Origin: Flagellimonas oceanensis
GTDB lineage: Bacteria > Bacteroidota > Bacteroidia > Flavobacteriales > Flavobacteriaceae
Direction: 5' to 3'
Length of the DNA: 64,000 nucleotides
Assembly (NCBI RefSeq): GCF_003992595.1
Contig: NZ_RZNA01000008.1
Span: 57,306 to 121,305, forward strand
The notes beneath the pieces are model-generated. The model had not been told where the DNA came from. It ran no database searches and worked only from the letters and a program-made list of their open reading frames with translations. Position 1 is the first letter of the stretch; the number at the start of each line of letters is the position of its first letter. Shown here in pieces: positions 1 to 8,581 of this stretch. Position numbers and translations under genes: made by a program.

Positions 1-34
1 AGTTGTAAACGGAAAAAATAAGTATGCGAACCTG

Positions 35-1090
35 TTATTCGCTGTAGTAAGCAAAGGCTTTTTGGAACAGTTCCTCCGGAATTTTAATATCCGTGACAGC
101 ATCACCAATTTCCTGAAGCAACACGAAGTTTACGTTGCCATGTGAGTTCTTTTTGTCATACTTGAGCAATTGTAGGATGTCATCGATATCATTTGCTGTA
201 AAGTCTACTTTGTCAAAATGTTGAGAGAACCCTTTTTTGATTTCATCCACCGATAATTTGGATAGTCCACGCATCTCGTGAGATAAATACCCTTCCAAAA
301 TCATACCCGCAGCAATGGCTTCTCCATGTAGCAAGGTCTTTTTGTCGTGATTGTCCAAACAGTAGGATTCAATGGCATGACCTAAAGTATGCCCAAAATT
401 CAAAATTTTGCGCAGTCCTTGTTCTGTAGGGTCCTGGAGCACCACTTCATTTTTTATGGCAATCGAGTGTTGAATACAGGCTGGGTCGGTAAAATTTCCT
501 TTTTCGACAAGGACGTTCCAATAATCCCTATCCTGTATAAGACCATGTTTCAGCATTTCAGCATATCCGCTTTTTGTTTGCCGCGGGTCCAATGTTTTCA
601 AAAACTCAGGGAAAATCAGTACCATTTGTGGTTGATTGATTATACCAATCTGATTTTTCAAGGAACCCAAATCCACGCCTGTTTTTCCTCCAATGGAAGC
701 ATCCACCATGGAAAGTAGGGTAGTGGGTATGTTGATGAAATCAATACCTCTTTTAAATGTAGAGGCCACGAATCCTCCCATATCGGTAAGTACGCCACCG
801 CCTAGGTTGATGAGCAAACTTTTGCGATCACCATCCAAATTGGATAGATCTTCCCAAAGCTGCAAGCACGTATGAATATGTTTATTCTTCTCGCCAGATT
901 CAATCTCTAATAAGGAATCAATGGGGAAATCGATTATTTTATTGAAAATGGGCAAACAATGTGCTTTGGTGTTTTCATCGACCAAAAGAAATATTTTGGA
1001 ATAGCTTTTTTTAGCAATATGCTGATTAAGAGAAGCTTTTGCCAATTCATTGATGTGTACCTCGTAATGCTGTGATTTTACCGACTCCAT
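35..1090 (-). CDS. aroB: 3-dehydroquinate synthase
   Basis: Converts DAHP to 3-dehydroquinate, step two of the shikimate pathway, in the cytosol. The 351-residue length fits the family. Visible are the NAD-binding glycine-rich stretch GGGVLTDMGGF (about residue 97), the PTTLLSMVDASIGGKTGVDL block (about 122), and metal ligands in AEMLKHGLI, NFGHTLGHAIES and LLHGEAIAAGM. The gene stands alone, running towards the left window edge; the proline dehydrogenase gene starts about 500 bp away on the other strand. Family assignment is certain. Confidence 0.97.
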   Translation of the reverse strand: MESVKSQHYEVHINELAKASLNQHIAKKSYSKIFLLVDENTKAHCLPIFNKIIDFPIDSLLEIESGEKNKHIHTCLQLWEDLSNLDGDRKSLLINLGGGVLTDMGGFVASTFKRGIDFINIPTTLLSMVDASIGGKTGVDLGSLKNQIGIINQPQMVLIFPEFLKTLDPRQTKSGYAEMLKHGLIQDRDYWNVLVEKGNFTDPACIQHSIAIKNEVVLQDPTEQGLRKILNFGHTLGHAIESYCLDNHDKKTLLHGEAIAAGMILEGYLSHEMRGLSKLSVDEIKKGFSQHFDKVDFTANDIDDILQLLKYDKKNSHGNVNFVLLQEIGDAVTDIKIPEELFQKAFAYYSE

Positions 1091-1596
1091 AATATAATTT
1101 ACGTTGCTAAGTAAAGACTATTTTTTGTTTTAGGGTTCCTGAGGTTGCGATTTCCATGAAATCCTCAATAGTTGACTCTTTTTTTATTGATTCTGTTATA
1201 TCCAGAACAAAAGATTCGTGATGAAACTAAAGGCAAGTGCTGGATGTTCTAATTACTAAAATAATTTGTTTTTTACATTGGGGCACCATCAGAAGATTTG
1301 ATTCACTCCATCAATCTGGCTAAACTTAATGTATTCCGTCAATTTTTATCTTTTTAAACACAAAAATATAACGCAGCCGTCATTATATTTGACCCTGTGA
1401 ATGCATTGGTATGGCTGGTTGTGCCGGTCTTATGGAATGTATTCTAAAAACAAAAAAAATACTGTTCTGGTTTTCAGTCCTTTGAGTTGAAAAAAATAGG
1501 ATGAGTCTAAAATTTCAACTATCAAGAGCGCTAGCAAAGCATTGGGAATCGGGAGAATTAGAAATATTGACCTTGGGTCTTAATGCTTAGTTTTGA
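1091..1596. other. Intergenic region between aroB and proline dehydrogenase
   Basis: This 506-bp stretch separates divergent aroB and the proline dehydrogenase gene. It is AT-rich and holds no long reading frame. A Bacteroidota-type -7 element lies at 1384-1391 (+). A 29-codon ORF at 1501-1590 (+) ends 6 bp before the proline dehydrogenase start; it could be an upstream ORF or chance. No tRNA or strong terminator is visible. Confidence 0.6.
1384..1391 (+). promoter_or_regulatory. Candidate -7 element for proline dehydrogenase
   Basis: TATATTTG fits the Bacteroidota primary-sigma -7 consensus TAnnTTTG. No clear -33 TTG lies at the expected distance upstream. If used, it would give a 5' leader of about 200 nt before the start at 1597, which is long for this group. 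Confidence 0.35.
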
Positions 1597-2769
1597 ATGC
1601 GACCAAATTTTGAGAACACTGAAATAGCTTTTGAGCTAAAAACAGACGCCCAATTAGAGCGTGCTTACTTCCTTTTTAAAATGATTTCCATTGAACCGCT
1701 GGTTCGTATTGGTACAGCCTTGACAAATATCGCCATCAAGGCACATCTGCCTGTGGAAGGGCTTATTAGGACTACTGTATTCGACCACTTTTGTGGTGGG
1801 GTAAATGAGAAGGACTGTCTTCCCATAATCGACAATATGTATGGAAATGGGGTCTGCTCGGTCTTGGATTACTCTGCTGAGGGCAAATCTGTGGACAATC
1901 AACTTGATTTTGCCATGGAAAAGACCTTGGAGATTTTGGATTTCGTAAAGGAAAAGGATGCCATGCCTTTTGCTGTCTTTAAACCAACAGGCTTTGGACG
2001 ATTCAAATTGTATGAAAAAGTATCTGCTGGGGTCAAACTAACAGAAAAAGAACAAGCTGAATGGGGCAGAATTGTTAACCGGTTTGAGAAAGTTTGTCAA
2101 AAAGCGCACAAACTCGATGTGGCTCTTTTGATTGATGCTGAGGAAAGTTGGATGCAGGATGCCGCAGATGACCTAGTATTGGAAATGATGCGCAAATACA
2201 ACAAAGAGAAAGCCATCGTGTTCAATACCTTTCAAATGTATCGCTGGGACAGGATGGGATACATTGTTAAATTGTTCAAGCAAGCTGAAGAGGAAGGTTT
2301 CAAAATCGGGGCCAAGGTGGTTCGTGGAGCCTATATGGAAAAAGAGAACGACAGGGCAGAAGACAAAGGGTACAAAAGCCCTATTTGCGAAAACAAAAAA
2401 CTCACGGATGAAAACTTTGATGCCGCCATCGACTACATGATGGACCATATAGACTATTTTACCATATTCGCTGGCACCCATAATGAGAAAAGTACACTTC
2501 GGCTAGTGGATTTAATGGAAGAAAGGGGCATCGCTTCCGATGATGGCAGAATTTGGTTTGGTCAATTATTCGGTATGAGCGACCACATTACCTATAACTT
2601 GGCAGCCCATGGTTTTAACACCGTAAAATATGTGCCATACGGTCCTGTTCGGGATGTGATGCCTTATTTGATCAGAAGGGCAGAGGAAAATACTTCGGTT
2701 GCTGGGCAAACGTCAAGGGAACTTACCTTGATTACCAAAGAACGAAAGCGAAGGAAGTTGGGGGGTTAA
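1597..2769 (+). CDS. Proline dehydrogenase (monofunctional, FAD-dependent)
   Basis: Oxidises proline to pyrroline-5-carboxylate with FAD, the first step of proline catabolism, passing electrons to the quinone pool. The 390 residues form only the PRODH barrel, without the P5C dehydrogenase domain of PutA. Diagnostic motifs are GAKVVRGAYMEKE (about residue 245), FGQLFGMSDHITYNLA (about 324) and the substrate-binding YLIRRAEENTS near the C-terminus (about 358). The ATG at 1597 opens with the MRPNFENTEIAF-type N-terminus I expect for flavobacterial homologues. It converges on the small membrane-protein gene at 2766, overlapping it by 4 bp tail to tail. Confidence 0.94.
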   Translation: MRPNFENTEIAFELKTDAQLERAYFLFKMISIEPLVRIGTALTNIAIKAHLPVEGLIRTTVFDHFCGGVNEKDCLPIIDNMYGNGVCSVLDYSAEGKSVDNQLDFAMEKTLEILDFVKEKDAMPFAVFKPTGFGRFKLYEKVSAGVKLTEKEQAEWGRIVNRFEKVCQKAHKLDVALLIDAEESWMQDAADDLVLEMMRKYNKEKAIVFNTFQMYRWDRMGYIVKLFKQAEEEGFKIGAKVVRGAYMEKENDRAEDKGYKSPICENKKLTDENFDAAIDYMMDHIDYFTIFAGTHNEKSTLRLVDLMEERGIASDDGRIWFGQLFGMSDHITYNLAAHGFNTVKYVPYGPVRDVMPYLIRRAEENTSVAGQTSRELTLITKERKRRKLGG

Positions 2770-3140
2770 TTCTCTGGGGTTATTTTTTCCACAGTAATTC
2801 CTTCCTCACAATTCATAGCTTTTAGTTCCAACTCTTCTCCATTGTATTCGTGCGAGATAAAATACGTTTTGCATGGTTCGGATTTGGTATCACTTTTGCC
2901 AAAATCCACATTGCCATCTTCCAAAAACGATTGAATCATAAGGGTGTCTCGGTATTCTTCCGGTAGGGATTCAGAAAAAGTCAATGGTTTGGAACGCATA
3001 TCCTTAAGCACCCTGCAATTGGGCAAATAGCAAAAATCAATGCCCTCTTCACCTGATTTTTTTTTCAGGATAAAAACCAAAAAAATCAATCCTATGGACA
3101 GTCCAACCAAGTACCATCCCAATCGTTTCAAAAATGCCAT
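2766..3140 (-). CDS. Small membrane-anchored protein of unknown function
   Basis: A 124-residue protein with one N-terminal membrane segment (about residues 6-25, WYLVGLSIGLIFLVFIL), then a basic KKK stop-transfer and a soluble domain with four cysteines, two of them in FCYLPNCRVLKDMRSKPL. It lies 5 bp downstream of the alanine dehydrogenase gene on the same strand, so it is probably cotranscribed. From memory, similar short proteins sit beside ald in other flavobacteria, sometimes labelled DUF4258; I cannot verify that label. No function can be assigned. Confidence 0.8.
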   Translation of the reverse strand: MAFLKRLGWYLVGLSIGLIFLVFILKKKSGEEGIDFCYLPNCRVLKDMRSKPLTFSESLPEEYRDTLMIQSFLEDGNVDFGKSDTKSEPCKTYFISHEYNGEELELKAMNCEEGITVEKITPEN

Positions 3141-3145
3141 TTACT

Positions 3146-4345
3146 TTAAAAAATAAGAAAGTTAATATCGTTATAACTCAGCCCAAACCAATCGCCCACC
3201 GATTTATTGGTCAAAATGCCGTGGTACATGTAAAGCCCGTTGCGCAAACCTTTGTCAAACCGAAGGGAATGCTCCAAACCACCTTCTTCGCCAATTTTCA
3301 ATAAGTAAGGCGTAAATATGTTACTAATGGAAATGGAGGATGTTCGTGGGTATCTGGATGGAATATTAGGAACACCATAATGGATTACCCCATATTTCTC
3401 AAAAGTGGGTTTTCTGTGGGTAGTCACTTCCGAAGTTTCAAAACAGCCGCCCATATCAATGCTCACATCAATGATGACAGATCCTTTTTTCATGTTTTCC
3501 ACCATGGAGCTGGAAACCACTACTGGAGAACGGTCTTTACCTCTCGTTGCACCGATGGCCACATCACAGCGTTTTAAGGATTTGATCAAATTCTTGGGCT
3601 GTACGGTTGACGTGTACAAGGTTTGGTTCAAACTGGTCTGAAGACTCCTTAATTTACTAATGGAATTATCAAACACCTTTACATTGGCACCTAGTCCCAG
3701 GGCAGACCGTGCAGCAAATTCGCCGACGGTTCCTGCTCCTATGATCACAACTTCCACAGGAGGGACTCCACTGATGTTTCCAAACATCAATCCATTGCCG
3801 GTGTTGGGGTTCGACATTAATTCCGAAGCGATCAAAATAGAGGAAATTCCTGCAATTTCACTCAAAGAGCGAACGGCTGGATAATTGCCGTCATCATCCC
3901 GGATATATTCAAAGGCAATGGCCGTCAATCGCTTCTTGGCCATAATCTCAAAATACTCCTTGTTCTGGGTCTTTATCTGCAGAGCAGAAATAACAATGGT
4001 CTGTGGATTAAGCAAATCTATCTCCGAAAGGGTAGGGGGTTCCACCTTCAATATAATGGGGCAGGAGAATACTTTTTTGGTGTCCCTGGTTATTTCGGCT
4101 CCTGCATTGGTGTAGTCGAGGTCGGAAAAATTAGCCCCTTCTCCTGCACCCGTTTCCACCAATACCCGGTGTCCGTGGGCTGTAATGGCATTCACGGCAT
4201 CAGGAGTAAGACAAACACGCTTTTCTTGATATTGGTTTTCCTTTGGAATGCCAATAAACAGTTCTCCCTTCTGTTTTACGATTTCTAGGGTTTCTTCTTG
4301 GGGAAGCAGTTGTTGTTTGCTAAATGGGGAGGCAGCGTGGCTCAT
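3146..4345 (-). CDS. ald: Alanine dehydrogenase
   Basis: Catalyses NAD-linked interconversion of alanine and pyruvate plus ammonia. The 399 residues contain the AlaDh/PNT N-terminal domain with GIPKENQYQEKRVCLTPDAV (about residue 32) and the Rossmann nucleotide-binding motif VVIIGAGTVGEFAARSALGLG (about 198), followed by VSIDMGGCFETSEVTTH in the C-terminal part. The sequence is somewhat divergent in the way common to Bacteroidota homologues, and the related transhydrogenase alpha subunit is an alternative, but there is no beta subunit gene nearby. It precedes the small membrane-protein gene on the same strand. Confidence 0.88.
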   Translation of the reverse strand: MSHAASPFSKQQLLPQEETLEIVKQKGELFIGIPKENQYQEKRVCLTPDAVNAITAHGHRVLVETGAGEGANFSDLDYTNAGAEITRDTKKVFSCPIILKVEPPTLSEIDLLNPQTIVISALQIKTQNKEYFEIMAKKRLTAIAFEYIRDDDGNYPAVRSLSEIAGISSILIASELMSNPNTGNGLMFGNISGVPPVEVVIIGAGTVGEFAARSALGLGANVKVFDNSISKLRSLQTSLNQTLYTSTVQPKNLIKSLKRCDVAIGATRGKDRSPVVVSSSMVENMKKGSVIIDVSIDMGGCFETSEVTTHRKPTFEKYGVIHYGVPNIPSRYPRTSSISISNIFTPYLLKIGEEGGLEHSLRFDKGLRNGLYMYHGILTNKSVGDWFGLSYNDINFLIF

Positions 4346-4387
4346 AAAATGTAAATCTAATCAGGATACCATAAGGTACGGGCAAAT

Positions 4388-4933
4388 TTACATTTTTTTT
4401 GAAGCAGTCTTTTGGCGTTGTTCCAATTTCTCTCGCTCCTTTCGTAATTCCTCTTTTTCCTTTAGAATCTGCAGCTCGGTGTCCATAGCCTCCAAATCTA
4501 TTCCATGAACATGTTTGTCTACGAGTTTTACCCTAATAAAGTAGACCACAGGAACAATAACCATGGTCACGGCAATCACATAAAGTATTTCGTTTTCATC
4601 GATTCGTTCGCTATTGGAATAATTTAGTGCCGTAAACAACTGGAAGCTATACATGGAAAGAGGAATCAAGATGGCATGGTACCACCAACTTTTAGAAGTA
4701 ACGAACCAAATTACCAAAAGCAACAACGGAACGAACTTATTGAAATAGTAATAAACAGCTGTAGACACATCCCCAAAATTGTTTTCGGTTAAAGTAATGC
4801 CTAAAAAAGTCCAAGATGTTGCTTCTTGCGGCAAGTACTTGTAACTATAAAACAACAAAGGAGATATAGCAATAAATAGGGCGATAGCCCCTTCGATTAT
4901 AAAGCGCTTCTTAAATGTAGATTTTTTGCTCAT
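4388..4933 (-). CDS. Four-helix membrane protein with C-terminal coiled coil
   Basis: The 181-residue protein has four predicted membrane segments (about residues 12-34, 66-82, 87-106 and 117-139) and a charged C-terminal tail from about residue 148 (ELQILKEKEELRKEREKLEQ) that should form a coiled coil in the cytoplasm. I do not recognise the family. It is read in the same direction as ald, 42 bp upstream of it, so the two may share a transcript. Confidence 0.78.
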   Translation of the reverse strand: MSKKSTFKKRFIIEGAIALFIAISPLLFYSYKYLPQEATSWTFLGITLTENNFGDVSTAVYYYFNKFVPLLLLVIWFVTSKSWWYHAILIPLSMYSFQLFTALNYSNSERIDENEILYVIAVTMVIVPVVYFIRVKLVDKHVHGIDLEAMDTELQILKEKEELRKEREKLEQRQKTASKKM

Positions 4934-4969
4934 TAGTTTGATAACTCAAAAAACCCAACATTATTGTAA

Positions 4970-4999
4970 AAAAAATCCCTTTTCGAAAAAAGGGATTTT
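4970..4999 (-). terminator. Rho-independent terminator of the small secreted-peptide gene
   Basis: An inverted repeat with arms AAAATCCCTTTT and AAAAGGGATTTT around a short CG-centred loop. On the minus strand the hairpin is followed by a run of T, which fits the end of the 43-residue gene that stops at 5022. Confidence 0.75.
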
Positions 5000-5021
5000 A
5001 GCTCGTGGATAAAAGTCTAAG

Positions 5022-5153
5022 TTAAATCTTAACTAGTTTAGACTTCTTGATACTAGTTGTTTGATTGCCGTCAATAGTTACTGTAGTTGATACAGCAGTC
5101 ATTGCCAAAAATGCAACAGCTAGCAATCCAAAAAAAACTTTTTTAGTGTTCAT
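5022..5153 (-). CDS. Short exported peptide (43 residues)
   Basis: A 44-codon reading frame beginning MNTKKVFFGLLAVAFLAMTA: two basic residues, a hydrophobic core of about 15 residues, then a small polar Thr/Lys-rich tail ending KKSKLVKI. This is a signal peptide or a single membrane anchor with only about 20 residues left. It has its own -7 element at 5196-5203 and its own terminator at 4970-4999, so it looks like a discrete transcription unit. Function unknown; from memory, peptides of this shape are frequent in Flavobacteriaceae. Confidence 0.65.
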   Translation of the reverse strand: MNTKKVFFGLLAVAFLAMTAVSTTVTIDGNQTTSIKKSKLVKI

Positions 5154-5195
5154 CGTAAAAGAGTTTTTGGTTAATAAATGAATTAATTCACAAAG

Positions 5196-5203
5196 CAAAT
5201 GTA
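5196..5203 (-). promoter_or_regulatory. Candidate -7 element for the 43-residue peptide gene
   Basis: On the minus strand this reads TACATTTG, a full match to TAnnTTTG, and would start transcription roughly 35-40 nt before the ATG at 5153. A -33 TTG is not obvious. The rest of 5154-5328 holds nothing else I recognise. Confidence 0.45.
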
Positions 5204-5328
5204 GGAAAATATTTCAACTTACCATGCCATTTGTCGATAAAATTGGTTTTTTAACGTAAAAAAATTGCTTTTCATCGAAATCAGCTTGCTCTGTGCAATA
5301 ATTTCCCTGAAGATAGAGGGATTGCTAT

Positions 5329-5745
5329 TTAAGAAACATTTAACTCGATTGAACGCGTGCTTTCCTCGATAAAGTGCAGGAATACCCCCACAGCATCCTT
5401 AGGTAGGAGCGAGGAAATTTTATCGGGCCATTCAATAAAGAGCCATGCATCGGAATTCAAATAATCTTCAAAGCCCATGTCCAAAGCTTCCATTTCATCA
5501 TTGAGTCTATAAAAATCAAAATGGTAGGCCAAGGGCATATCATTTTCATCGGAATATTCATTCACCAAACCAAAAGTAGGACTGTTGGCTACATCAACGG
5601 CTCCAAGCTCTTTTACCAAAGCTTTTACCAGCGTTGTCTTGCCTACGCCCATATCTCCGTATAAACACAGTACCTTGTTCGGAGCATTCGTCAATAGCTC
5701 TTGGGCCACTTCGTTGATTTCATCCAATTGAAAAGTTCTCTTCAC
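5329..5745 (-). CDS. tsaE: tRNA threonylcarbamoyladenosine biosynthesis ATPase TsaE
   Basis: ATPase partner of TsaB/TsaD in forming t6A37 on ANN-decoding tRNAs. The 138 residues show Walker A GDMGVGKTTLVKAL (about residue 30), NSPTFGLVNEY (about 54), HFDFYRL (about 74) and FIEWPDKI (about 103), all typical of TsaE. It starts 7 bp after the porX stop codon on the same strand, so the two are very likely cotranscribed, an arrangement I recall from other Flavobacteriaceae. Confidence 0.95.
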   Translation of the reverse strand: MKRTFQLDEINEVAQELLTNAPNKVLCLYGDMGVGKTTLVKALVKELGAVDVANSPTFGLVNEYSDENDMPLAYHFDFYRLNDEMEALDMGFEDYLNSDAWLFIEWPDKISSLLPKDAVGVFLHFIEESTRSIELNVS

Positions 5746-5752
5746 ACCAGTT

Positions 5753-7297
5753 TTATTTTGGGTCCAAAACTACGAAAGGAACAATCATTTCTTCCAAGGA
5801 AACACCGCCATGCTGATACGTGTTGCGATAATAGCTCACATAATGGTTGTAGTTGTTCGGATAAGCAAAGAAGAGGTCGTTCTTCGCAAAAATGAAACTG
5901 CTGCTCAAGTTAATGTTCGGTAAATGAATCTCTTGGGGATTTTTGGTGGCCAAGACATCTTTATCTTGATAGGTAAGGCTTCGTCCGGTTTTGTAACGGA
6001 GATTCAAGCTGGTTTCTCTATCGCCGATTACTTTTGAAGGTTGCTTCACATTAATGGTGCCGTGGTCGGTGGTCAAAATCAGCTTCATGCCCAAATCCTG
6101 TGCCTGCTGGATGATTTCCAACAAAGGGGAGTTCTTGAACCAGCTCAAGGTAAGCGACCGGTATGCCTTATCGTTTGAGGCAAGCTCCTTAACCACTTCC
6201 ATTTCTGTTTTGGAGTGGGAGAGCATATCCACAAAGTTGTAAACCACCACGGTAAGGTCATTATCCTTTTGAGATTTAAAGTTGGAAGCCAACTGTTTTC
6301 CTTGCTTTAGATTACTGATTTTATGGTATTCCCAATTGAGGTCCAATCCCAGTCGTTTCAATTGTTCCCCTAAGAATTCGGACTCATGGAGGTTTTTACC
6401 GCCTTCGTCGGTATCGTTTTTCCACCAGTCCGGATAACGTTTTTCCATTTCGGCGGGCATCAGGCCGGAAAACAGTGCGTTACGTGCATATTGGGTGGCC
6501 GTTGGCAAAATACTAAAGTAGGCGCACTCCTGTTTCTTTTTATAGTGAACCGACAAGGTCTTCTCAAAAGCCAACCATTGGTCATACCTTAAATTATCAA
6601 TGACCACCAAAAGGGTCTTGTTGCCTTCCAGTTCTGGCTGGATTTTGTTCTTGAAAAGGGTGTGGGACATCACGGGAGCTTCGCTTTCCTTGAACCAAGC
6701 TTTGTAGTTTTTATCCACAAACTTGCCGAACTGCGAATTGGCCTCCACTTTTTGGGATTCCAATATTTCGAACATACCGGAATCTTCGATTTGCTCCAAC
6801 TCCAATTCCCAGTAAATCAATTTTTTATATAGGTCTACCCATTCCTCTTGGGTATTGATCATGGAAAGATCCATGGCAATCTTCCGAAACTCCTGCTGAT
6901 AATTGGCGGTGGTTTTTTCCGATACCAAACGGGAGTTGTCCAAGCTCTTTTTTAAAGAGAGCAAAATTTGATTAGGGTTGACAGGCTTTATGAGGTAATC
7001 GGCGATTTTAGAGCCAATGGCCTCATCCATAATGTATTCCTCTTCGCTTTTGGTGATCATGACCACGGGTATGGAGCCGTCATACTTCTTTATTTCGGTC
7101 AAGGTTTCCAGACCTGAAAGCCCGGGCATGTTTTCATCCAAAAAAACAATGTCGAAAAAGGTATCCTTGATTTCTTCAATGGCATCCTGTCCGCTTTGAC
7201 TGGTTACTACTTTGTAGCCTTTGCTTTCCAGGAATAATATGTGGGGTTTTAATAGGTCTATCTCATCATCGACCCAAAGAATTGTTATCTTGTTCAT
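5753..7297 (-). CDS. porX: PorX-type response regulator with PglZ domain
   Basis: Cytoplasmic response regulator linked to type IX secretion and gliding in Bacteroidota. The N-terminal receiver domain (residues 1-120) has the acidic pair in WVDDE, the phospho-acceptor Asp in DIVFLDENMPG and the conserved Lys in YLIKPVNP. The C-terminal half is a PglZ/alkaline-phosphatase-like domain with VVIDNLRYDQW and LTTDHGTINVKQP metal-site motifs. I chose the ATG at 7297 (MNKITILWVDDE, 514 residues), because 23 further upstream residues would run into the promoter of the divergent gene and add non-conserved sequence. Partner kinase PorY is not in the window. Confidence 0.93.
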   Translation of the reverse strand: MNKITILWVDDEIDLLKPHILFLESKGYKVVTSQSGQDAIEEIKDTFFDIVFLDENMPGLSGLETLTEIKKYDGSIPVVMITKSEEEYIMDEAIGSKIADYLIKPVNPNQILLSLKKSLDNSRLVSEKTTANYQQEFRKIAMDLSMINTQEEWVDLYKKLIYWELELEQIEDSGMFEILESQKVEANSQFGKFVDKNYKAWFKESEAPVMSHTLFKNKIQPELEGNKTLLVVIDNLRYDQWLAFEKTLSVHYKKKQECAYFSILPTATQYARNALFSGLMPAEMEKRYPDWWKNDTDEGGKNLHESEFLGEQLKRLGLDLNWEYHKISNLKQGKQLASNFKSQKDNDLTVVVYNFVDMLSHSKTEMEVVKELASNDKAYRSLTLSWFKNSPLLEIIQQAQDLGMKLILTTDHGTINVKQPSKVIGDRETSLNLRYKTGRSLTYQDKDVLATKNPQEIHLPNINLSSSFIFAKNDLFFAYPNNYNHYVSYYRNTYQHGGVSLEEMIVPFVVLDPK

Positions 7298-7313
7298 ATA
7301 GTGATTATCTTTG
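7282..7313 (+). promoter_or_regulatory. Promoter of the HD-domain gene
   Basis: TTG at 7282-7284, a 21-nt spacer and TATCTTTG at 7306-7313 match the Bacteroidota -33/-7 pattern closely. Transcription would begin near 7320. The -33 part lies inside the first codons of porX. Because this start lies downstream of the ATG at 7311, the promoter argues for translation from TTG 7335. Confidence 0.6.
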
Positions 7314-7334
7314 TGGGAATTAAAACAAAAAACT

Positions 7335-8558
7335 TTGGTAAAAACCAATAAGCTTAATGTTTTCAACGATCCAATTTACGGTTTTATTGGAACTCCCAAC
7401 GAACTAATTTTTAGTCTTATCTCGCACCCTTACTTTCAAAGGCTGAGACGAATATCCCAAATGGGGCTCTCTTATTTGGTCTATCCCGGTGCACATCATA
7501 CCCGATTCCACCATGCGCTCGGTAGCATGCATTTAATGACCAAGGCCATTCAGGTTTTAAAATTAAAAAATGTTGAGATCACCGAAGAGGAAGAGAAGGG
7601 GCTATTGTGTGCCATTTTGCTTCACGATATCGGCCATGGACCATTTTCACATGCCCTTGAAGGCTTCGTTGCCAAAGAAATCAGTCATGAGCAGATTTCC
7701 TTAAAATTCATGTTGGAGCTCAATAAGGAATTTGATGGTCAATTGGATACCGCTATTTCCATTTTCAAAGGAGATTACCAAAAATCGTTTTTAAATCAAT
7801 TGGTTTCAAGTCAATTGGATATGGACCGCCTGGATTACCTGAAACGGGATAGTTTTTATTCTGGGGTTACCGAAGGTAATATCAACTCAGAGCGATTGAT
7901 TTCCATGCTCAATGTGGTAGATGGCAACTTGGTCGTAGAGGAAAAGGCCATATATGCCGTAGAAAAGTTTTTGATGGCTCGTAGGTTCATGTACTGGCAG
8001 GTATACTTGCACAAGACAGGACTTGTGGCCGAACAGCTTTTGGTCCGCATTATGCAACGGGCAAGATTACTATTGGTTCAAGGAGAAGATTTAACAGGTA
8101 GTGGTCCGCTTTTATTTTTTCTGAAGAACAATGGAACTTTGGATTTTGATGCTGAAGTTTTAAAAACTTTTGCCGAACTTGACGACATTGATATTCTTGG
8201 TGCTTTGAAGGGTTGGCAATTCCATGAGGATTTTGTGCTCTCCAAGCTCTGCAAGATGTTGCTGGACCGGAGGTTGCTACATGTAAAAGTGAAAAAGAGA
8301 CCTATTACTCCGGAAAAACTTGATGAAAAGATGAATTGGATGATGCAACAGCATGACCTTTCCGCTGAAGAAGCATCCAATTTCGTTTTTCAAGGGGAGA
8401 TATCCAACAAGGCTTACAGTAAGGATGAAGCCATAAGAATTTTAAAGAAGAACGGAAAAATTTCAGATGTGCTCAAGGAGTCGGATCAACTTAGCTTAAA
8501 AGCTTTGGCCAAAACCGTCACTAAATATTACAGCTGTTATCCGAAGAAAGCCGTTTAA
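7335..8558 (+). CDS. HD-domain phosphohydrolase (dGTPase-like)
   Basis: A 407-residue metal-dependent phosphohydrolase of the HD superfamily. Motifs include [10 protein letters not shown], the first His in [14 protein letters not shown] (about residue 52), [14 protein letters not shown] (about 94-107, the HD pair) and [19 protein letters not shown] (about 160-178, the last metal Asp). This is the YdhJ/dNTPase-like type; the natural substrate is not known from sequence. Start is TTG 7335, giving [17 protein letters not shown]; an ATG 24 bp upstream overlaps the -7 promoter element. It is divergent from porX and followed after 23 bp by lpxD. Confidence 0.88.
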   Translation: MVKTNKLNVFNDPIYGFIGTPNELIFSLISHPYFQRLRRISQMGLSYLVYPGAHHTRFHHALGSMHLMTKAIQVLKLKNVEITEEEEKGLLCAILLHDIGHGPFSHALEGFVAKEISHEQISLKFMLELNKEFDGQLDTAISIFKGDYQKSFLNQLVSSQLDMDRLDYLKRDSFYSGVTEGNINSERLISMLNVVDGNLVVEEKAIYAVEKFLMARRFMYWQVYLHKTGLVAEQLLVRIMQRARLLLVQGEDLTGSGPLLFFLKNNGTLDFDAEVLKTFAELDDIDILGALKGWQFHEDFVLSKLCKMLLDRRLLHVKVKKRPITPEKLDEKMNWMMQQHDLSAEEASNFVFQGEISNKAYSKDEAIRILKKNGKISDVLKESDQLSLKALAKTVTKYYSCYPKKAV

Positions 8559-8568
8559 CAAATTTTGT

Positions 8569-8576
8569 TACTTTTG
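8569..8576 (+). promoter_or_regulatory. Candidate -7 element before lpxD
   Basis: TACTTTTG matches TAnnTTTG only 5 bp before the lpxD ATG at 8582. If used, the transcript would begin at or very near the start codon, giving a nearly leaderless mRNA. No convincing -33 TTG is seen. Confidence 0.4.
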
Positions 8577-8581
8577 CACCA

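Noticed and set aside
7298..7366. 23-codon N-terminal extension of PorX
   Set aside because: It would overlap the promoter and first codons of the divergent HD gene, and receiver domains normally start directly with a short strand such as MNKITILWVDDE.
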